From Geomonas subterranea (GTDB lineage: Bacteria; Desulfobacterota; Desulfuromonadia; Geobacterales; Geobacteraceae), in the NCBI RefSeq assembly GCF_019063845.1, contig NZ_CP077683.1, positions 1,364,001-1,428,000 on the forward strand: a stretch of DNA of 64,000 bases, given 5' to 3'. Under the pieces are notes generated by a model. That model was not told the DNA's origin, ran no database searches, and worked only from the letters and a program-made list of their open reading frames with translations. Positions within the stretch are counted from its first letter, which is position 1; each line of letters begins with the position of its first letter. Both the position numbers and the translations under genes were made by a program. This document shows, piece by piece, positions 52,495 through 60,389 of this stretch.

Positions 52495-53295
52495 ATGAGC
52501 AAAAGCGGTTTATTGGCAGCAGCGTTGGTACTCATGTTAGGCTCGGCGGTAATGGCGGCGGACGGCGATCCGCACGCGAAGGGGGAGGCGCCGGCCCTTC
52601 CGCCCGGGCCCAAGGTGAACGGCGACGTGTATATCGGGGTCATGAACAAATACCTGTTCCGCGGCAACCAGCTGAACGCCAACAGCTCCTTCGTCACCCA
52701 GGGGGGGATGGATCTTACCTACAACTCCTTCACCTTCAGCTACTGGTTCAACAACCAGAACCGCGCCAACGGGTATGCCAAGGCGAAGACCACCGAGAAC
52801 GACGCCATCATCAACTACGCGCTCCCCGAGCTTTTGAAGGACGTCACCATCAACGTGGGTGCCCAGTACTTCTCGCTCGACGCAGCCGAGGATACCGCCG
52901 AGTTCTACGCGCGGGCGACCTACAACACCCTGCTCAACCCGACGCTTGGGATCTACTGGGACTTCCTGGAGGCGCGCAACGACGGTCTCTTCTATACCGC
53001 CTCGGTCTCCCAACCCGTCCCCATTATCCAGGACAAGCTGACCCTTAACCTGGGGGCACTCGTCTCCTACAACCAGCACAACCCCAGTGCCGCCTACACC
53101 GACCTAGATTCCCGCAGCGGTATCTACAGCGACTGGCACAACTACGAGCTTTCCGCCACCCTCGACTACAAGGTGTTGGACAACGTGACCGTCACCCCCT
53201 CCTACACCTTTTCCGACAACCTGAGCAGCAACGCCAAAGACGTCGGCATCGGCGCGAAGAACTGCTACGGCATCAAGGCCATGCTCTCCTTCTAA
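52495..53295 (+). CDS. Outer-membrane porin-like protein (TorF/TIGR02001-like)
   Basis: 266 aa from ATG 52495 with AAAGGAGGA upstream. Signal peptide SGLLAAALVLMLGSAVMAA, then a beta-barrel-like protein: VYIGVMNKYLFRGNQ near the mature N-terminus matches the TorF-type putative porins, strands alternate, and the end is SF preceded by GIKAML. It probably admits small solutes to the periplasm. The sigma54 promoter and activator sites upstream place it with the amine catabolism genes, suggesting uptake of their substrate. Confidence 0.75.
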   Translation: MSKSGLLAAALVLMLGSAVMAADGDPHAKGEAPALPPGPKVNGDVYIGVMNKYLFRGNQLNANSSFVTQGGMDLTYNSFTFSYWFNNQNRANGYAKAKTTENDAIINYALPELLKDVTINVGAQYFSLDAAEDTAEFYARATYNTLLNPTLGIYWDFLEARNDGLFYTASVSQPVPIIQDKLTLNLGALVSYNQHNPSAAYTDLDSRSGIYSDWHNYELSATLDYKVLDNVTVTPSYTFSDNLSSNAKDVGIGAKNCYGIKAMLSF

Positions 53296-53330
53296 GCCGC
53301 TCCCCAATCCCGCAGGGGGTACTCCCCCCC

Positions 53331-53442
53331 CTGCCCTCACCTATCCCTGCCCTCACCTATCCCTGCCCTCACCTATCCCTGCCCTCACCTATCCCTGCCC
53401 TCACCTATCCCTGCCCTCACCTATCCCTGCCCTCACCTATCC
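53331..53442. repeat. Minisatellite: seven perfect copies of a 16-bp unit
   Basis: CTGCCCTCACCTATCC repeated seven times without a mismatch, starting at 53331, 53347, 53363, 53379, 53395, 53411 and 53427. It lies between the porin stop codon and the activator sites of the next gene. Confidence 0.97.
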
Positions 53443-53456
53443 CTGTCGACACCCCG

Positions 53457-53491
53457 GATGCAAACCCGCAGCTAAGATGCGGGAATGCATC
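53457..53491. promoter_or_regulatory. Tandem pair of GATGC-N6-GCATC activator sites (second aminotransferase)
   Basis: GATGC-N6-GCAGC at 53457-53472 (one mismatch) and GATGC-N6-GCATC at 53476-53491 (perfect), 19 bp start to start, 210-245 bp upstream of the sigma54 promoter at 53703. Confidence 0.65.
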
Positions 53492-53702
53492 TACCGCTCC
53501 CCCCATGGGCACCCGTCCATACCCCAACCGCAGCGCCACCAGGAACTCCGTAAAAAAAATTACTCTATCCGTGCCACCTCATTTCGCCCTCCGCGTATAC
53601 AAAATGTGGTTTTATATCAGCCGTATACCCAAAAACCTTCAAGCTCCCCGGCAGTTGCATGCCACCATCCCGCCCCACTCCGGGACGAAACTCGTTTCGA
53701 CG

Positions 53703-53718
53703 TGGCATGTCACGTGCA
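53703..53718 (+). promoter_or_regulatory. Sigma54 promoter of the second aminotransferase gene
   Basis: TGGCAT-GTCAC-GTGCA with exact GG-N10-GC spacing; predicted start near 53728. Confidence 0.78.
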
Positions 53719-53723
53719 AAATT

Positions 53724-53748
53724 AGAATGCGATATCAGATCGCATTCT
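53724..53748 (+). promoter_or_regulatory. 10-bp perfect hairpin at the predicted transcript start
   Basis: AGAATGCGAT pairs with ATCGCATTCT around a 5-nt loop. It overlaps the predicted sigma54 start and ends 10 bp before the ribosome-binding site, so it could be an operator or a 5' mRNA stabiliser. Confidence 0.5.
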
Positions 53749-53770
53749 GCAGCTCAAAGGAGATTCAGTG

Positions 53771-55129
53771 ATGATGAGAGACGTAGCGTACGCACAAAGC
53801 GAAGCCCAGAGGATGCTGAACCTGCTCCTGACCCCGGAGCACGAGGTTCCTGCGGCCGAGCGCGAGAAGATCGAGCAGGAGACCGTGGAGAATTTCGTCA
53901 ACCACATCAACAAGGGGTGGCTCAAGTACAGAAAATCGATGACCGAGGCCGGCGACTACGCCTCCGTCGAGTGGACCGGACAGGGCTCCATCCTCACCGA
54001 CACCCGCGGCCGCGAGTTCATCGACATCCTGGGCGGCTTCGGCCTCTACTCCGCCGGGATCAGGCATCCCAAGATCGTCGCCGCCGCTAAGGCCCAGCTC
54101 GACCGCAGCCCCCAGTACAGCCAGGAGATGCTCGACCCGCTGCGCGCCCACCTGGGCAAGGTGCTCGCCCACCTGCTCCCCGGCGACATCCAGTACGGCT
54201 TCTTCATCAACTCCGGCACCGAGGCGGTGGACGGCGCCATGAAGCTCGCCAAGCTCTACACCGGCAAGGCAGGCTTCATCTCCACCGAGCGCGCCTTCCA
54301 CGGCAAGACCCTTGGGCCGCTGACCCTCATGGGCAAGGCGATGTACCGCGAGCCGCTTCTGCCGCTTCTGGGCAACGTGCGCCACGTTCCTTACGGCGAC
54401 GCCGCGGCGGTCGAGAGGGCAATCGTGTCGGCACACCAGGTGGGTGACGGCATCGCCGCCATGATTGCCGAGCCGATCCAGGGCGAGGCCGGCGCCATCA
54501 TCCCGCCGGACGATTACTGGCCGAAACTGCGCGAGATCTGCGACAAGTACGGCGTGCTCCTGATCGCCGACGAGGTGCAGACCGGTCTCGGGCGCACCGG
54601 CACCCTCTTCGGGGTGGACCACTGGAACGTGACCCCGGACATCATCTGCCTGGGCAAGGCCCTGGGGGGCGGCGTCATCCCCTGCTCCGGCTTCTTTGCC
54701 AGCAAGAAGGTGTGGGAATGCATGGAGCCGAACCCCTTCATGCACTCCACCACCACCGGCGGCAACCCGATCGCCTGCGCCGCGGCTTTGGCCTACATCA
54801 ACGTGATGCTGGAAGAGGATCTGCCGCGCCAGGCGCGCGAGAAAGGGGAGTACATCGTCTCGAAGCTGGAGGGTCTGAAGGCGAAGTACCCGCAGGTCCT
54901 GAAAGAAGTGCGCGGCAAGGGGCTCCTGATCGGCATGGATTTCCCGACCGACGAGATGGGTTGGCAGGTCGCCTCCGGCATGTTCACCCGCCGCGTCCTG
55001 ACCGCCGGCACCTTCATCAACGCGAAGAGCATCAGGATCGAGCCCGCCCTGACCATCGGCTACGACCTCATCGACGAGATGCTGGTCAGGCTCGAAGACG
55101 TCTTCAAGAGCATCGCCAAGGAGCAATGA
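53771..55129 (+). CDS. Class III aminotransferase, putrescine aminotransferase type (copy 2)
   Basis: About 452 aa; ATG at 53771 (a GTG one codon earlier also possible) after AAAGGAG. By eye it differs from copy 1 (45819) by about fifteen substitutions over 1.35 kb, several in the first 60 nt, plus a different last few codons. Protein changes seen include AKSE to AQSE, a Met to Leu, and EKAIV to ERAIV. Active-site features are the same. Unlike copy 1 it has its own sigma54 promoter and activator sites and is followed by a terminator and the permease gene. Recent duplication or gene conversion is likely. Confidence 0.9.
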   Translation: MMRDVAYAQSEAQRMLNLLLTPEHEVPAAEREKIEQETVENFVNHINKGWLKYRKSMTEAGDYASVEWTGQGSILTDTRGREFIDILGGFGLYSAGIRHPKIVAAAKAQLDRSPQYSQEMLDPLRAHLGKVLAHLLPGDIQYGFFINSGTEAVDGAMKLAKLYTGKAGFISTERAFHGKTLGPLTLMGKAMYREPLLPLLGNVRHVPYGDAAAVERAIVSAHQVGDGIAAMIAEPIQGEAGAIIPPDDYWPKLREICDKYGVLLIADEVQTGLGRTGTLFGVDHWNVTPDIICLGKALGGGVIPCSGFFASKKVWECMEPNPFMHSTTTGGNPIACAAALAYINVMLEEDLPRQAREKGEYIVSKLEGLKAKYPQVLKEVRGKGLLIGMDFPTDEMGWQVASGMFTRRVLTAGTFINAKSIRIEPALTIGYDLIDEMLVRLEDVFKSIAKEQ

Positions 55130-55136
55130 TCAACTG

Positions 55137-55169
55137 CCGCGGCCGGGAGCTTCCCGCCGCGGTTTTTTT
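55137..55169 (+). terminator. Rho-independent terminator after the second aminotransferase
   Basis: CCGCGGCCGGGA pairs with TCCCGCCGCGG (one bulge), followed by T7. The permease gene starts 53 bp later. Confidence 0.85.
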
Positions 55170-55221
55170 ATAGGCAGAAGATACGGTAAATGTTATTTAA
55201 TCCCATTGAACGGAGAACCCT

Positions 55222-56733
55222 ATGACAGATCAAGTTAAAGAAGTGCATCTGTTGGAAACTGGATTTGAATCGTTCGACGACGGCGGCCTTAAACGCGGGC
55301 TCAAGGACCGCCACGTCATGATGATCGCCCTGGGGGGCATCATCGGCTCTGCTTTCTTCCTCGGTACCGGTTCCATCGTCAAGGACGTCGGCCCCTCCGC
55401 CTTCATCACCTACGCCTTTGGCGGCCTCATCGTCTACCTCGTCATGATCGCCCTGGGCGAGCTTGCCGTCGCCATCCCCATCTCGGGCTCCTTCGTCACC
55501 TACGCCTCCGAATTCATCTCCCCCTCCTGGGCGGCCGGGGTCGGTTGGAGCTACGTCTTCAACTGGATGGCCTACATACCCGCGGAATGTATCGCGGGGG
55601 GCATCATCATGAAGACCTTCGTGCCCGGCACCAGCGAATGGATGTGGGCCGTCCTCTTCGGCATCATCATCACGGTGGTCAACATCTCCCATGTCGAGGC
55701 CTTCGGCGAGATCGAGTTCTGGCTCTCCATCGTAAAGGTCATGGCCATCGTCGTCTTCTGCGTCGTCGCCGTCCTCATCTACTTCAACGTGATCCCGAAC
55801 CAGCACCCGGCCGGCATGGGCACAACCTACCTCACCGGCAACGGCGGCATATTCCCCAACGGCGGCTTCGTGCTGCTGACCACCATGGTCATGCTGCTCG
55901 TCAACTTCCAGGGGGTCGAGATCATCGGGCTCACCGCGGGTGAGGCGAAAGATCCCAGCAAGACCATCCCCACCGCCGTGCGCAGCATCACCATCAGGGT
56001 CATCATGCTGTTCATGGTCCCGGTATTCCTGCTGGTCACCATCTTCCCGTGGGCCAATGCCGGCGTGGAGGGGGGCTCCGTCTTCGCTGCTGCCCTTGAG
56101 CAGTACGGCCTGCATTGGGCGGCCGGCCTCTTCAGTTTCGTCGTCCTCACCGCGGCCCTTTCGTGCGCCAATTCCGGCCTCTACTCCACGGTCCGCGTCA
56201 CCTGGGCCATGGCGCGCGAAGGGATGGCGCCGAAGTTCCTGGGCGCCCTGAACAAGCACCAGGTTCCGGGCAACGCGGCCCTCTTCGTCATCGCCGGCGT
56301 ATGGTTCTTCCTGGCGGGCTCCTACTTCTTCGCAGCCTCCAAGGTATTCGTCGCCCTTCTCTCCATCTCCGGCTTCACCGGAACCATCGCCTGGATCTCC
56401 ATCATCTGGTCCCAGATGAACTTCCGCAAGCGCCTGGTGGCCAATGGCTACAGCACCAAGGATCTCAAGTACGTGGCGCCCGGCTTCCCCTACCTCGCGC
56501 ACCTGGGCATCTGGGGCATGGTCGGCTGCCTGGCCTTTACCGCCTTCAACGAGAGCCTGCGCATCGGCTTCTACGCCGGGGTTCCCCTGCTGATCCTGCC
56601 GATCGTCATCCACAAGATGCGCAAGGTCGACCACGAGTTGCTGGCCAAGCTGCACAGCAAGGTACGTTTCGACGACCTCTTCAAGCCGCGCAACGCCTGC
56701 GCCGTAGACTACGCCGCCGCCGAGACCGAATAA
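55222..56733 (+). CDS. Amino acid permease (APC superfamily, AAT type)
   Basis: 503 aa with about 12 membrane segments. The start GGLKRGLKDRHVMMIALGGI and GSAFFLGTG is the AAT-family signature; EISGSF-like AIPISGSFVTYASEFISPSW and AGEAKDPSKTIPTA follow. Such permeases import amino acids, GABA or related amines with protons. GGAG lies before the ATG at 55222. Position between the two halves of the catabolic cluster suggests that it imports the substrate. Transcription may come from read-through of the terminator upstream or from an unidentified promoter in the 92-bp gap. Confidence 0.92.
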   Translation: MTDQVKEVHLLETGFESFDDGGLKRGLKDRHVMMIALGGIIGSAFFLGTGSIVKDVGPSAFITYAFGGLIVYLVMIALGELAVAIPISGSFVTYASEFISPSWAAGVGWSYVFNWMAYIPAECIAGGIIMKTFVPGTSEWMWAVLFGIIITVVNISHVEAFGEIEFWLSIVKVMAIVVFCVVAVLIYFNVIPNQHPAGMGTTYLTGNGGIFPNGGFVLLTTMVMLLVNFQGVEIIGLTAGEAKDPSKTIPTAVRSITIRVIMLFMVPVFLLVTIFPWANAGVEGGSVFAAALEQYGLHWAAGLFSFVVLTAALSCANSGLYSTVRVTWAMAREGMAPKFLGALNKHQVPGNAALFVIAGVWFFLAGSYFFAASKVFVALLSISGFTGTIAWISIIWSQMNFRKRLVANGYSTKDLKYVAPGFPYLAHLGIWGMVGCLAFTAFNESLRIGFYAGVPLLILPIVIHKMRKVDHELLAKLHSKVRFDDLFKPRNACAVDYAAAETE

Positions 56734-56762
56734 CGCTGCGCAACTAACAGCGGCAGCGAAAA

Positions 56763-56794
56763 AAAAGGGGCCTCCCAAACGAGAGGCCCCTTTT
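56763..56794 (+). terminator. Rho-independent terminator after the permease
   Basis: GGGGCCTC pairs with GAGGCCCC, flanked by an A-run and T4. Confidence 0.88.
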
Positions 56795-56864
56795 CCATGC
56801 TCGCGCCAGCAATCCAGCGGACCGGCGGATGTGCTTCCCCGCAGTAACAGCAATGGACATACGT

Positions 56865-56900
56865 CCCCCCCCTTTGCGAAGGGGGGACAGGGGGGATTTG
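56865..56900. repeat. Second copy of the CCCCCTTTGCGAAGGGGGGACA repeat
   Basis: Matches the element at 47289; it lies just before the activator sites of the glutamate dehydrogenase gene. Confidence 0.6.
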
Positions 56901-56916
56901 CTGCGTCACATCTAGG

Positions 56917-56952
56917 GATGCCGCTCCGCATCAGGAAATGCAACCGGGCATG
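56917..56952. promoter_or_regulatory. GATGC-N6-GCATC activator sites (glutamate dehydrogenase operon, distal)
   Basis: Perfect site at 56917-56932 and a weaker AATGC-N6-GCATG at 56937-56952, 20 bp start to start; about 270-300 bp upstream of the sigma54 promoter. Confidence 0.6.
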
Positions 56953-57053
56953 AATCAGCCAAAAACAAAACTGACGTGTTTACGGCAACTTGAAAAACAG
57001 CACGGACCGATACATCCAGCTTCACCCTCAGCAAACCGCACAGGATGCTCCAG

Positions 57054-57069
57054 CATGCATGACCGCATC
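57054..57069. promoter_or_regulatory. CATGC-N6-GCATC activator site (glutamate dehydrogenase operon, proximal)
   Basis: One mismatch to the palindrome, about 150 bp upstream of the sigma54 promoter at 57220. Confidence 0.55.
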
Positions 57070-57219
57070 ACGTTCAGAACGCGCCACGTGCAACCCGGCT
57101 GCCGCATCCCAATTGCCGCGCCCAGGTGCAACGATCAAAGGCACACAACTTCGGCGACTTAGCGAACGCCACGGTATCACAACATCACGGCCTTCTCTCC
57201 CCTCTTTCACCAGCCAAGA

Positions 57220-57235
57220 TGGCACACCTTATGCT
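57220..57235 (+). promoter_or_regulatory. Sigma54 promoter of the glutamate dehydrogenase operon
   Basis: TGGCAC-ACCTT-ATGCT with exact GG-N10-GC spacing. Predicted start near 57245, about 117 nt before the start codon. Confidence 0.8.
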
Positions 57236-57361
57236 GTTTACACAAACGGCCACCCGGGTCCCGGTATCTTCAGCCCGGATCCAGGTGCGCGCAACGCCAG
57301 GCATCAAGATGGCAGAGCTGCCATTTCATCCCGGCCACTGGCCGTACTAGGGGAGTTACCG

Positions 57362-60337
57362 ATGGATATTGTTGATGACCGCATCTCGGGAAAGGTACAG
57401 CGGGTCATGAAGCAGAGCCGCTCTCTCGCCGACCGGAACCTCGCATGGATTCACTCGCGAATCCATCCCTACTTCTTCATCACCATGCAGGAGGAGATCG
57501 ACGCGATCGCCATCCTTGCCAGCGGGCTGCACAACCTGTCCCGCAACCGCCGCATGATCCTCGCCGACCGCGACCGGATGCTGATCCAGGCGGTGCTCAA
57601 CCGCCCCGGTTCGCTCTACGAGACGCTGCGCACCCTCAAGGAACGCGAGATCTCCTACGCCCATTTCGCCGTCTCCAATGGCCCGCTCCCCGACTCGGAG
57701 CACCACCTCGAGCTGCAGCGCTTCGAATTCGACAGAAAGAGCCCGCAGGAGGTGAGCGCAAGCAAGGACAAGGCTCCCACCGCCATCAGGCGCCGCATCG
57801 CGGCAGCCCTCAAGCGCGACTATCCCGGCTTCGACCACAAGAGGCTCGACTACCTCCTCAACATACTCTGGATCAACAACCAGGACTACGTGCGCATCTC
57901 TCCTGCCACGCGCGTGGCGCGCACGCTCACGCTGTTCCAGCACACCAGGAACAACGGCGGGGTCTACCTCGACGCCGAGCCGGCAAACACCGGCGAAACC
58001 AGGCTCATGTTCGCGGTCGGGAACCCGCCCCAGCGCGACTTCCTGCAGCAGATCATGGAGGTGTTCAACCGCCTCGAGGTGAGCGTGAAGAGGGCCTACT
58101 GCCTCACCATCAGCAACGAGATCCACCCCTATTTCCTCGGCAACTTCTACGTGACCACACGCGACGGCTCCGAGGTCACCCGGGGGTCGGAGCTCTTTCT
58201 GCGGCTGCAGAGCGAGCTCTACAACACCCAGATTCTCTCCACCGCCTCACCCTCCTACGCCGAGCTCGTGGTCAAGGGGGTGATGAGCGGCGAGGACGCG
58301 CTCCTGGTGAACGCCATGATCGGCTTTTGCCACACCAACCTGGCGCACACCCATCCGGACAGCTTCGACCTGGAAGGGATCATGCGCGCCTTCCACAACC
58401 ACCCCGACATCGCCCAGCAACTGGTGAAGCTGTTCCGCGCCCGCTTCGATCCGGCCGTATCCGACCGCGAGGCGCAGTACGCCGCGGTGCTGGAGGAGAC
58501 CACGCGGGTCGTGGACAGCTACAACACCGGGCACGGCTTTTTGGACGAGTTCCGGCGCAGCATCTTCCGCTGCGCGCTCCTCTTCATCCGCTACACGCTG
58601 AAGACCAACTTCTACGTGCTGGAGAAAAGCGCCCTCGCCTTCCGCCTGGACCCCGGTTACATGTCAGAGCTGGAGCCTAAGTTCTCCGCCGACCTCCCCC
58701 CCGAGCGCCCGTTCCGCATCACCTACTTCCACGCCCGCTACGGGCTCGGCTACCACATAGGCTTCTCGGACATCGCCCGCGGCGGCTGGCGCACGCTGAT
58801 CACCAACGGCCGCGACGACTACGTGACCTGCGCCAACTCCCTCTTCCGCGAGAACTACGTGCTCGCTCACACCCAGCACCTGAAGAACAAGGACATCTAC
58901 GAGGGGGGGTCCAAGATGGTGGTCGTGCTGGACGCGGCGGGAATCCATGACCGCGACCTGGTCACCCAGCGCCTGTACAAGCTGCAGTACACGCTGATCA
59001 ACGCCTTCCTCGACATCTTCGTCACCGATAAGGGAAAAGCCAAGGACCCGCGCGTGGTCGACTACTACGGCGAGGACGAGCCCATCGAACTCGGTCCGGA
59101 CGAGAACATGCACGACGCCATGGTCGAGTTGGTAGCTGCCCAGTCGGTGCGTCGCGGCTACCTTCTCGGCATCGGGATCATGTCCAGCAAGAAGGTGGGG
59201 ATCAATCACAAGGAGTACGGCGTCACCTCGGCGGGGGTGATCCGGTTCGCCGAGATCACCATGGCCGAACTCGGGATCGACATGCACCGCGACCCGTTCT
59301 CGGTGAAGTTCACCGGCGGCCCCAACGGCGACGTGGCCGGCAACTCCATGCGCCTTCTGCTGGAGCGCTGTCCCAAGGTGGCGATCCGGCTCATCATCGA
59401 CGGCACCGGCGCGCTCTACGACCCGGCCGGGGCCGACCGCGACGCCCTGGGGAGGGTCGTGCTGCAGTCCGACATCGATGCCTTCGACGCCGGCGCCCTG
59501 CATCACGGCGGCTTCATCCTCTACCGCAACCGGACCCGGCGCGAGGGGATGAAGGAGCTCTACTGCAAGGTCGTGCGGGACCAGGATGGGCTCAAGGAGT
59601 TCTGGATCTCCAACGACGACTTCTACCGCGAATACAACTCGCTGGTCTTCACCGTGGCGGCGGACCTCTTCATCCCCGCCGGCGGCAGGCCCGAAACCGT
59701 CCGCGAACACGACTGCGGCCGCTTCTTCGCCGAGGACGGCACCCCGCTCACCCGCGTCATCGTGGAGGGGGCCAACTCCTTCATCACCCCCAAGGCGAGG
59801 GTCGAGCTGCAGCGGCGCGGCATCGTTTTGATGCGCGACGCCTCCGCCAACAAGTGCGGGGTCATCTCCTCATCCTACGAGATCATCGCCAACCTGCTCC
59901 TGTCCGAGAAGGAGTTCCTGGAACAGAAGGAGCCCTACGTCCGCGACGTGATCCGGATCCTGAACAAGAGGGCCGAGGACGAGGCTCGGCTCATCTTCCG
60001 CCGCCACCGGGAGGCGGGGGGCGCTCAGCTCTTCACCGAGATCTCGGACGCCATCAGCACGGAGATCAACGCCCAGTACGCGACGCTGTTCAACTTCTTC
60101 CAGAAGCACCCGCAGTTGTGCGACCGGCCGCTGTACCGAAAGGCGATTCTCGCTCACCTGCCCGGCATGCTTGCCGACAAACCGGGGTACCGGATGCGGA
60201 CCAAGGGACTGCCCCCCAAGTACAAGTTCGCCATCCTCTCCAGCGAGATCGCCTCATCCATGGTCTACCGCGGCGAAAAGGAGAGCGACGGCTACCGGGA
60301 ACTCCTGGAGGCCCACCTGAAACGGCTGTCGGCCTGA
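57362..60337 (+). CDS. Large NAD-type glutamate dehydrogenase
   Basis: 991 aa from ATG 57362 (GGGGAG upstream). The frame stays open further left, but that stretch holds the promoter and activator sites, so it is leader. The N-terminal half is the regulatory part of large GDHs. The catalytic core shows GFSDIARGGWRTLI, the lysine motif YEGGSKMVVVLDA, NAD-domain FTGGPNGDVAGNSM, and VEGANSFITPKARVEL followed by DASANKCGVISSS. It deaminates glutamate to 2-oxoglutarate, regenerating the amino acceptor for the aminotransferases and making NADH and ammonium. It is first in an operon with a second AOR-family gene and a class III aminotransferase. Confidence 0.9.
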   Translation: MDIVDDRISGKVQRVMKQSRSLADRNLAWIHSRIHPYFFITMQEEIDAIAILASGLHNLSRNRRMILADRDRMLIQAVLNRPGSLYETLRTLKEREISYAHFAVSNGPLPDSEHHLELQRFEFDRKSPQEVSASKDKAPTAIRRRIAAALKRDYPGFDHKRLDYLLNILWINNQDYVRISPATRVARTLTLFQHTRNNGGVYLDAEPANTGETRLMFAVGNPPQRDFLQQIMEVFNRLEVSVKRAYCLTISNEIHPYFLGNFYVTTRDGSEVTRGSELFLRLQSELYNTQILSTASPSYAELVVKGVMSGEDALLVNAMIGFCHTNLAHTHPDSFDLEGIMRAFHNHPDIAQQLVKLFRARFDPAVSDREAQYAAVLEETTRVVDSYNTGHGFLDEFRRSIFRCALLFIRYTLKTNFYVLEKSALAFRLDPGYMSELEPKFSADLPPERPFRITYFHARYGLGYHIGFSDIARGGWRTLITNGRDDYVTCANSLFRENYVLAHTQHLKNKDIYEGGSKMVVVLDAAGIHDRDLVTQRLYKLQYTLINAFLDIFVTDKGKAKDPRVVDYYGEDEPIELGPDENMHDAMVELVAAQSVRRGYLLGIGIMSSKKVGINHKEYGVTSAGVIRFAEITMAELGIDMHRDPFSVKFTGGPNGDVAGNSMRLLLERCPKVAIRLIIDGTGALYDPAGADRDALGRVVLQSDIDAFDAGALHHGGFILYRNRTRREGMKELYCKVVRDQDGLKEFWISNDDFYREYNSLVFTVAADLFIPAGGRPETVREHDCGRFFAEDGTPLTRVIVEGANSFITPKARVELQRRGIVLMRDASANKCGVISSSYEIIANLLLSEKEFLEQKEPYVRDVIRILNKRAEDEARLIFRRHREAGGAQLFTEISDAISTEINAQYATLFNFFQKHPQLCDRPLYRKAILAHLPGMLADKPGYRMRTKGLPPKYKFAILSSEIASSMVYRGEKESDGYRELLEAHLKRLSA

Positions 60338-60389
60338 CAACGCCGGGGGTGGCAACATGCACATCAATACATCGAAATGAGGTAAAGAG

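Noticed and set aside
50590-53295. A 901-codon open frame running through the activator gene into the porin gene
   Set aside because: Up to about 52490 it is an alternative frame of the activator gene with Arg/Pro/Ala-rich low-complexity sequence. Only the last 266 codons, after a strong ribosome site and signal peptide, are a real gene.
53331-53442. CRISPR or iteron origin made of 16-bp repeats
   Set aside because: The repeats abut with no spacers, and no replication gene or AT-rich region lies nearby.
57000-57361. N-terminal extension of the glutamate dehydrogenase
   Set aside because: The frame is open, but it covers the sigma54 promoter and activator site, and a good ribosome site precedes the ATG at 57362.
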